Shown here: positions 59,371 through 64,000 of the stretch, one piece after another
How positions within the stretch are numbered: the stretch's first letter is position 1
How the letters are laid out: each line of letters begins with the position of its first letter
Assembly (NCBI GenBank): GCA_018381235.1
Contig: JAGZSF010000003.1
Coordinates: 1-64,000 of the forward strand
Source of the DNA: Collinsella sp.
Lineage (GTDB): Bacteria; Actinomycetota; Coriobacteriia; Coriobacteriales; Coriobacteriaceae
Reading direction: 5' to 3'
Length of the DNA: 64,000 bases
Made by a program: the position numbers and the translations under genes
The notes under the pieces: model-generated
Told to the model about the DNA's origin: nothing
Databases searched by the model: none
What the model saw: only the letters and a program-made list of their open reading frames with translations

Positions 59371-60765
59371 ATGTGCAATGTTTCGCTCAACGGTACTCAA
59401 CCGTCCGATGCGTCCCTGCGCGTCCTGCGCGCGCTTGAGGCGGCTGGTCTTGAGGCTTGGTACGTGGGCGGTTGGGTGCGCGACGCCCTGATGGGGTACC
59501 CCAGCCACGATGTTGATATGTGCTGTAGCGGCCTGTGGCAGGAGTCCAAAGCGGCGCTCGAGGCCGCCGGCATCGCGGTTGTGGAGTCGGGCATTAAATT
59601 TGGCGGAATCACGGCTATTTCCGATGGCGAGCGTATCGAGGTCACCACGTACCGTCTGGATGGCTTTTACACCGATGGTCGTCATCCCCAGAGTGTGGAG
59701 CGTGCCGCCTCGCTCGAGGACGATCTGGCGCGCCGCGACTTTACCGTCAATGCCATGGCCTGGCATCCCGAGCGCGGGCTTGTCGACCGCTACGACGGCC
59801 AGGGTGACTTGGAGCGCAAGCTGATTCGCGCTGTCGGCGATCCCAAGCGTCGCTTTAACGAGGACGCCCTGCGCATGCTGCGTGCGGTGCGCTTTGCCTG
59901 CCGTCTGGACTTTATGATTGAGCCCGAGACCAAGCGTGCGCTTGCCGAGTGCGCGCCGCTGCTCGATGCCGTGGCGCGTGAGCGTGTGGGTATTGAGCTC
60001 GAGGGCATTCTTTCGACCGGTCATGGGGGAGACGCGATGCTCCGCTATCCCGAGCTCATCTGCGCCGCCGTGCCCGAGTTGGCAGCGGGTCGCGGGTTTG
60101 ATCAGCGCAGTGTCTATCATGCGTTTAACGTCTACGTGCATATTGCCCGTGTGCTGACGGTGGCGGGGGAGCTCGCGCTGTGTGACGGCGTCGCGCCCTC
60201 GTCGAGCCTTATGTGGGCGGCGTTTTTGCACGATGTGTCCAAGCCCGAGTGCTTCACGGTCGACCATGCCGGTAGCGGACACTTCTACGGTCATCCCGAG
60301 CTCGGCGCCAAGAAGGCGCGCGTCATTATGGATCGCCTGGCGCTCTCGCACGACTTGGTGCGCGACGTGTGCCTGCTCATCAAATACCATGACAAGCCGC
60401 TGCGCCCCGAGCGCTCCTGTCTGCTCAATATGATGCGCGCGCTTTCGGGTGAGGGCGTCGACACGGCCCGCCTGATTGACGAGCTCATGGACCTTAAGCG
60501 TGCCGACACACTTGGCAAGGCCCCGTCGTGCTTCTATTACGTTGAGACGATTGAGGAGATGCGCGCGATGGCGCACGAGCTGCTGAAGGCAGGGGAGCCC
60601 TATACGCTCAAGATGCTCTCCATCAACGGCGGCGACCTGATCCGTGCCGGAGTCAAACCCGGGCCGGAACTGGGTCAGCTTCTCAACTCCGCCCTCGACG
60701 CCGTGATCGAAGACAACATTCCCAACGATCGCGAAGCTCTTTTGGTCCATCTCAACTTGAATTAG
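59371..60765 (+). CDS. cca: CCA tRNA nucleotidyltransferase with HD domain
   Basis: Repairs tRNA 3' CCA ends. The 464-residue protein has the class II polymerase motif YVGGWVRDAL (about 31-40), the catalytic HDVDM, then RRDFTVNAMAW, the RRFNEDALRMLRAVRFA motif and a C-terminal HD domain (WAAFLHDVSKP), as in bacterial CCA enzymes. The tRNAs seen here encode CCA already, so its role is repair. Strong ribosome site GCAGGAGG. Confidence 0.94.
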   Translation: MCNVSLNGTQPSDASLRVLRALEAAGLEAWYVGGWVRDALMGYPSHDVDMCCSGLWQESKAALEAAGIAVVESGIKFGGITAISDGERIEVTTYRLDGFYTDGRHPQSVERAASLEDDLARRDFTVNAMAWHPERGLVDRYDGQGDLERKLIRAVGDPKRRFNEDALRMLRAVRFACRLDFMIEPETKRALAECAPLLDAVARERVGIELEGILSTGHGGDAMLRYPELICAAVPELAAGRGFDQRSVYHAFNVYVHIARVLTVAGELALCDGVAPSSSLMWAAFLHDVSKPECFTVDHAGSGHFYGHPELGAKKARVIMDRLALSHDLVRDVCLLIKYHDKPLRPERSCLLNMMRALSGEGVDTARLIDELMDLKRADTLGKAPSCFYYVETIEEMRAMAHELLKAGEPYTLKMLSINGGDLIRAGVKPGPELGQLLNSALDAVIEDNIPNDREALLVHLNLN

Positions 60766-60829
60766 CTACCCAGTTTACCTGCGTGTTCCATAACCTGCCG
60801 ACAATTTTTCGGCAATTTGGAATTTCTTC

Positions 60830-60858
60830 TTGCGCTGACGTTTTTTGTCCCGTAATAT
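60830..60858 (+). promoter_or_regulatory. Promoter of the tRNA-Glu pair
   Basis: TTGCGC (60830-60835), exact 17-bp spacer, TAATAT (60853-60858), about 35 bp before the first tRNA-Glu. Confidence 0.75.
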
Positions 60859-60892
60859 ATTTCTTCGCAGCACGGCAGTGCAGATGTCATGT

Positions 60893-60969
60893 GGCCCGTT
60901 CGTCTAGCGGTTTAGGACGCCGCCCTCTCAAGGCGGAGATCACCAGTTCGAATCTGGTACGGGCTACCA
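60893..60969 (+). tRNA. tRNA-Glu (anticodon CTC), copy 1
   Basis: Acceptor GGCCCGT/ACGGGCT (G1-U72 wobble), D stem GTCT/GGAC, anticodon stem CCGCC/GGCGG with loop CTCTCAA, T stem ACCAG/CTGGT, discriminator A and encoded CCA; 77 nt. Confidence 0.95.
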
Positions 60970-60991
60970 CTTCTTTTCTGCTGAGGCTTAT

Positions 60992-61068
60992 GGCCCGTTC
61001 GTCTAGCGGTTTAGGACGCCGCCCTCTCAAGGCGGAGATCACCAGTTCGAATCTGGTACGGGCTACCA
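60992..61068 (+). tRNA. tRNA-Glu (anticodon CTC), copy 2
   Basis: Identical to copy 1, after a 22-nt spacer, and probably co-transcribed with it. Confidence 0.95.
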
Positions 61069-61078
61069 CGCATTTGAT

Positions 61079-61110
61079 ACCCGGGCTTCCCATGGAAGGC
61101 CGGGTTTTTT
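61079..61110 (+). terminator. Terminator of the tRNA-Glu operon
   Basis: ACCCGGGCTTCC and GGAAGGCCGGGT form a stem with one mismatch and a CATG loop region, followed by TTTTTT. Confidence 0.85.
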
Positions 61111-61218
61111 ATTTTCAAACAACCGTCTGCAATTCCCGTTTGAACCAGAGCTTTGCGTTCTGCCTATGGCCCTTACGGGTACAATAACCAAGATATTTTG
61201 ACTGTTAGAAGGAGTCTC

Positions 61219-62526
61219 ATGACGGAGTCCTCTCAGCATACGTCTAAGCCCCAGGTCGAGGTTGAGGCCTCGGGCGGAGATGACAATAAGAGCGCACGCC
61301 GCGGCGCCATCTTTATCGGCGTCGTGCTGGTAGGTTATATCGTCTATCTGGTGGTAACCGGGCAGATGGGGCAGTTCTGGGCCGCTATGTCGAGCGTCCA
61401 GGCGTCATGGCTCGTTGTCGCGTGTCTTTGCATGTTCATGTACCTGTTCTTTGGCATTGTGGCCTATGCGATCGCCGTCTGGCTCGATCCCAATTCGCCC
61501 GTCGGCATCCGCGACCTGATCTCGGTCGAGGCGAGTGGCATCTTCTTTGGCAACCTGACGCCCATGATGATGGGCTCGACTCCCGCCCAGATCTACCGCC
61601 TGACCAAGGCGGGCCAAAACGTGGGCGAGGCCGGCGCCACGCAATTCACGCGTTTTATCGTGTACCAGTTTGGCCTGGTCGCCTGGGGCGCTATCCTGCT
61701 GCTCGCCCGTATGCCGTTTTTTGCCGAACGCTACGGCGACATGACGCTGCTGTGCGTCTTTAGCTTTGGTGGACACTGCTGCATCTTGCTTGGCATCTTC
61801 GCCGTCGCGCTCATGCCTAAGACCGTCACGCGCGTCGCCCATTGCATCATCAATTGGCTCGAGCGCATTGGTGTCTCGGCCACTAAGATCGAGGGTTGGC
61901 GCACGTTTGTCGATGGCGAGATCTACTCCTTCTCCGAGAAGTTCAAGCTTTCGGCCGGACATTTTTCTTCCATGCTGCTCACCGTGTTTATCACCATGCT
62001 GCAGCTCGCGTTTTTCTATCTGGTTCCGTATTTCCTGATGCTTGCCTTTGGCCACCACGAGGTCGACTTTTTCTCGGTCATGGCCGCGAGCGCCTTTGTC
62101 CAGCTGTTAAGCTCTGCGGTTCCCTTGCCCGGTGGAACTGGTGGCGCTGAGGGCGGCTTTGCATTGTTCTTGGGTCATTTCTTCGGTTCGGCTTCGACCG
62201 CCGGCTATCTGCTGTGGCGTCTCATTACGTTTATTGCGCCTACCATTTTGGCTGCGCCCCTGCTGGGACTTAAGAGCGCCCACAACGAGAGCATCCATGC
62301 GCGCTGGGATCGCGTGATGCGCAAGCTCGGCCGCACGCCTCAGACGCCCTCTGCGCCCACTAAGCCGCACCCCACGAATGCTGTTACCGTTGATCCCAAG
62401 AAGCACGCTCAGAAGGCTTCTGGGACCGCAAAGCCGGCTCATAAGGCCTATGTGCGTCAGACAGGAGACGGTATTCGCGTATCTCCGTCGGCACTCAATA
62501 AGAAGAAGCACCCTAAGTCGCAGTAG
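61219..62526 (+). CDS. Flippase-like (UPF0104/LPG synthase TM domain) membrane protein
   Basis: A 435-residue protein with about eight membrane spans and family motifs GNLTPMMMGSTPAQIYRL, QFTRFIVYQFGL and PLPGGTGGAEGGFALF. It belongs to the superfamily of the transmembrane part of lysyl-phosphatidylglycerol synthase and YbhN. The catalytic synthase domain is absent, so it may move or modify lipids. A basic Lys/Pro/Thr-rich tail of about 80 residues follows. The ATG at 61219 follows AGAAGGAG. Confidence 0.82.
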   Translation: MTESSQHTSKPQVEVEASGGDDNKSARRGAIFIGVVLVGYIVYLVVTGQMGQFWAAMSSVQASWLVVACLCMFMYLFFGIVAYAIAVWLDPNSPVGIRDLISVEASGIFFGNLTPMMMGSTPAQIYRLTKAGQNVGEAGATQFTRFIVYQFGLVAWGAILLLARMPFFAERYGDMTLLCVFSFGGHCCILLGIFAVALMPKTVTRVAHCIINWLERIGVSATKIEGWRTFVDGEIYSFSEKFKLSAGHFSSMLLTVFITMLQLAFFYLVPYFLMLAFGHHEVDFFSVMAASAFVQLLSSAVPLPGGTGGAEGGFALFLGHFFGSASTAGYLLWRLITFIAPTILAAPLLGLKSAHNESIHARWDRVMRKLGRTPQTPSAPTKPHPTNAVTVDPKKHAQKASGTAKPAHKAYVRQTGDGIRVSPSALNKKKHPKSQ

Positions 62527-62575
62527 GGCAGTCGTGCGTTCTTCATGATGCGAGGCATATTTGTGCTGTATGGGG

Positions 62576-62599
62576 GATAATCCTCTTACGTAGATTATC
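62576..62599. promoter_or_regulatory. Inverted repeat before the TetR gene
   Basis: GATAATC (62576-62582) and GATTATC (62593-62599), with a 10-bp centre, stand 44 bp before the TetR start. Such a site would suit autorepression. Confidence 0.45.
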
Positions 62600-62642
62600 T
62601 CTCATCTGTTGATGAATGCTCGCATATCGAAGGGACACGCCC

Positions 62643-63254
62643 ATGGCAACCAGCAAACCGCGTCTTGATCGTCGCATCGTTCGCAGCCGTAATGCCATCC
62701 TTTCGGCTTTCGAGCGCCTGCTCATGGAAAAGCCGCTGGCAGACATTACGGTGAGTGCCATCGCGCGCGAGGCCAATGTCGACCGCAAGACCTTTTACGT
62801 TCACTTTGGTACGGTTGACGGCCTGCTCGATGCCATTGCCGTCGATGTGGTGGAGATGATTGTCGACTCAGTCGAGAAAACGCTTGCTTCCATGGACGGC
62901 GACACCAACGAGCGCGCCCTGAGCGCGGCGGCGACCTTCTTTAAAACCGTTAACGAGGCACTGTGCAACAACTTGGTGCTCAATCGTCAGCTGATCGAGA
63001 ATATTCCGCTCGATGATTTCATGGCTCGTCTTCGTGCGCCGCTCGAGCACGAGATTGCCGAGCGAGATCTGCTGCCCCAAGGTCTCAAGGACGAAATGTT
63101 CGACTACTATCTGGCGTTTTTGCTGTCGGGTATTATCGGTATCTATCGCACGTGGGCGCTGTCTGACGGCTCGGTTCCTATCGAGCGCGTCTCTGAGGTC
63201 GCCAACGATCTGACTCTCAATGGTCTGTCGAGTCTGGAATCTCGCTTGGATTAG
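62643..63254 (+). CDS. TetR/AcrR family regulator
   Basis: A 203-residue regulator. The N-terminal helix-turn-helix is ILSAFERLLMEKPLADITVSAIAREANVDRKTFYVHFG in form (about 18-56, part given), with a helical ligand-binding C-terminus. The ligand and targets are unknown; the adjacent flippase-like gene could be one. The ATG at 62643 follows GAAGGGA. Confidence 0.87.
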   Translation: MATSKPRLDRRIVRSRNAILSAFERLLMEKPLADITVSAIAREANVDRKTFYVHFGTVDGLLDAIAVDVVEMIVDSVEKTLASMDGDTNERALSAAATFFKTVNEALCNNLVLNRQLIENIPLDDFMARLRAPLEHEIAERDLLPQGLKDEMFDYYLAFLLSGIIGIYRTWALSDGSVPIERVSEVANDLTLNGLSSLESRLD

Positions 63255-63256
63255 GC

Positions 63257-63349
63257 CTAGTTGGGCTCGTCGGCGTGGAAATTCCTGTTCCTGAGGTTCT
63301 CCGGCGCCTTGGAGACCTTGCCGGCGTAGGAGCTGTAGCCTGAGGATCC
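63257..63349 (-). pseudogene. IS3-family transposase (orfB) remnant
   Basis: On the minus strand 30 codons read GSSGYSSYAGKVSKAPENLR then NRNFHADEPN and a stop. This matches the pattern YSSYxGE..xAPxNLxxRxFxAxxPN just before the conserved KWxTDxTEF of IS3/IS150-type OrfB transposases. The frame stops at PN and has no start or flanking IS ends. The assignment is from motif recall. Confidence 0.6.
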
Positions 63350-64000
63350 TTAAAAGAAAGTCCAGTTTATCCTTCCCACTCCAATTTTGGAATCCTCCGA
63401 TGCGCCTTCGCACGCTCGCATGACCTCGATACCATGCGAGCGTGCGAACTCGACGAGCTCTGCGTTGCGGGCGTTTATGGTGCCGAAGGCGGCGGGGCAC
63501 ACGATAAGACGCGCGCAGTGGACGAGGAGCTCTTTGGCGCGGGCTATGGTTTTATCCCCGATCGGCTCGAAGGCGCGCTCGGCCACGCATTCCGTCGCCA
63601 GGTCGCGCGCAAGCTCGCAGTCGATGTCCCCTTCGTGCAGAACGCCCGCGTAGAACGCCTTGCCCTGCCGGATTAGCTGGCGAAACACAGCTGACCCCGT
63701 ACCTGCGCCGGCGATGACGAACGTGTGCGCATCGCCGTGTGGGCGCCCAATTTCCACGCTGCCGAAGCGCTCGTTGAAGGTGCCATGTTGAAGGCCGTAG
63801 AGCTCGCCAATCGTCTCGCGCGTGAATATGTCCTCGGGTGCGCCGGCGCGGAAGACCCGGCCGTCCTTCACGCAAATCACCTTGTCGGCGCTTTTCTGCG
63901 CGAGCTCGAGTTCGTGGATGGACATGATGACAGCCACATTCCGCGATTTCGCAAGGTGGCGAAGTATTCGCAGCAGGTCGATCTGGTAGCGGATATCGAG
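63350..64000 (-). CDS. ABC transporter ATPase (FepC-like), partial, with extra C-terminal domain
   Basis: The gene runs off the right end; only its C-terminal 216 residues are seen. They begin LDIRYQIDLLRILRHLAKSR (after the D-loop), then VAVIMSIHELELAQKSADKV (H-loop His) and the usual FepC/BtuD ending GAPEDIFTRETIGELYGL. A further domain of about 135 residues follows (GDAHTFVIAGAGTGSAVFRQ, LHEGDIDCELARDLA, AFEPIGDKT), not found in standard ATPases of iron-siderophore or B12 importers. The stop is at 63350. Confidence 0.85.
   Translation of the reverse strand, partial: LDIRYQIDLLRILRHLAKSRNVAVIMSIHELELAQKSADKVICVKDGRVFRAGAPEDIFTRETIGELYGLQHGTFNERFGSVEIGRPHGDAHTFVIAGAGTGSAVFRQLIRQGKAFYAGVLHEGDIDCELARDLATECVAERAFEPIGDKTIARAKELLVHCARLIVCPAAFGTINARNAELVEFARSHGIEVMRACEGASEDSKIGVGRINWTFF

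Noticed and set aside
60893..61068. Repeat array resembling CRISPR (two 77-bp repeats, 22-nt spacer)
   Set aside because: Each repeat folds as a complete tRNA-Glu, and there are only two.
60783..61187. Open frames over the tRNA-Glu pair
   Set aside because: They translate tRNA genes; the repeated peptide is due to the identical tRNA copies.

Overview
The window looks like a chromosomal segment of a high-GC actinobacterium of the class Coriobacteriia, most likely Collinsella or a close relative. The evidence is GC-rich third codon positions, frequent GTG and TTG starts, actinobacterial gene neighbourhoods (DUF177-rpmF, rnc-smc-ftsY-ffh, efp-Asp23-nusB, tlyA-nadK-recN) combined with Firmicutes-like ones (Asp23-fakA-recG, a T-box in front of ileS), and a fructose/HPr/EI phosphotransferase block. 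The genus is an inference from gene content, not a database result. Nearly all of the window is core chromosome. There is no rRNA, CRISPR, plasmid or complete mobile element.

Layout. 1-451: a terminator, a 56-bp palindrome and two identical tRNA-Asn genes. 646-6016: Asp23, fakA, recG, rsmD, coaD (envelope/fatty-acid handling, DNA repair, rRNA methylation, CoA). 6085-15523: a SepIVA/DivIVA-like coiled-coil protein, DUF177, rpmF, plsX, acpP, rnc, smc, ftsY, ffh (phospholipid start, RNA processing, chromosome organisation, SRP targeting). 15644-16408 (minus): a DUF134 regulator fused to a NifX-like domain with a His/Cys-rich tail, behind a promoter bracketed by two palindromic operators. 16625-18001: thyA and a DHFR gene (dTMP/folate cycle). 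18111-24723: an SpoU methyltransferase, a MATE exporter, cobO, ftsH, DUF523 and an iron-containing alcohol dehydrogenase. 24866-31770: ileS with its T-box, lspA, an RluA-type pseudouridine synthase, a glycosyltransferase and a prepilin-peptidase-like protein with a non-standard start. 31801-37718: a dNTPase, rarA, and a translationally coupled stress-sigma operon (DUF948, RsbW-like, SigB/F-like, AI-2E permease).

38158-44815: alaS, ruvX, mltG, a YqeG phosphatase, aroK and a strongly degenerate aroB homologue. 44948-51342: pepP, efp, Asp23, nusB, xseB, tlyA, nadK, recN. 51402-59206: a PTS region with a divergent RpiR regulator, a fructose IIBCA permease, HPr, EI and two tandem 1-phosphofructokinase-like PfkB kinases, forming a route from PEP through EI and HPr to EII-fructose and then fructose-1,6-bisphosphate. 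59371-64000: a CCA-adding enzyme, two identical tRNA-Glu(CTC) genes, a flippase-like membrane protein, a TetR regulator, an IS3-type transposase remnant and the 3' part of an ABC ATPase cut by the window end.

The least ordinary signals are: the AroB-like protein that has lost its metal and NAD/substrate motifs; the RsbW-like anti-sigma factor without the ATP-binding Asn; the DUF134-NifX fusion with twin operators; the A24 peptidase whose strong ribosome site faces AUA/AUC; a roughly 150-bp composite palindrome before ptsH; and several long palindromic elements that double as convergent terminators. No complete novel defence or mobile system is visible.
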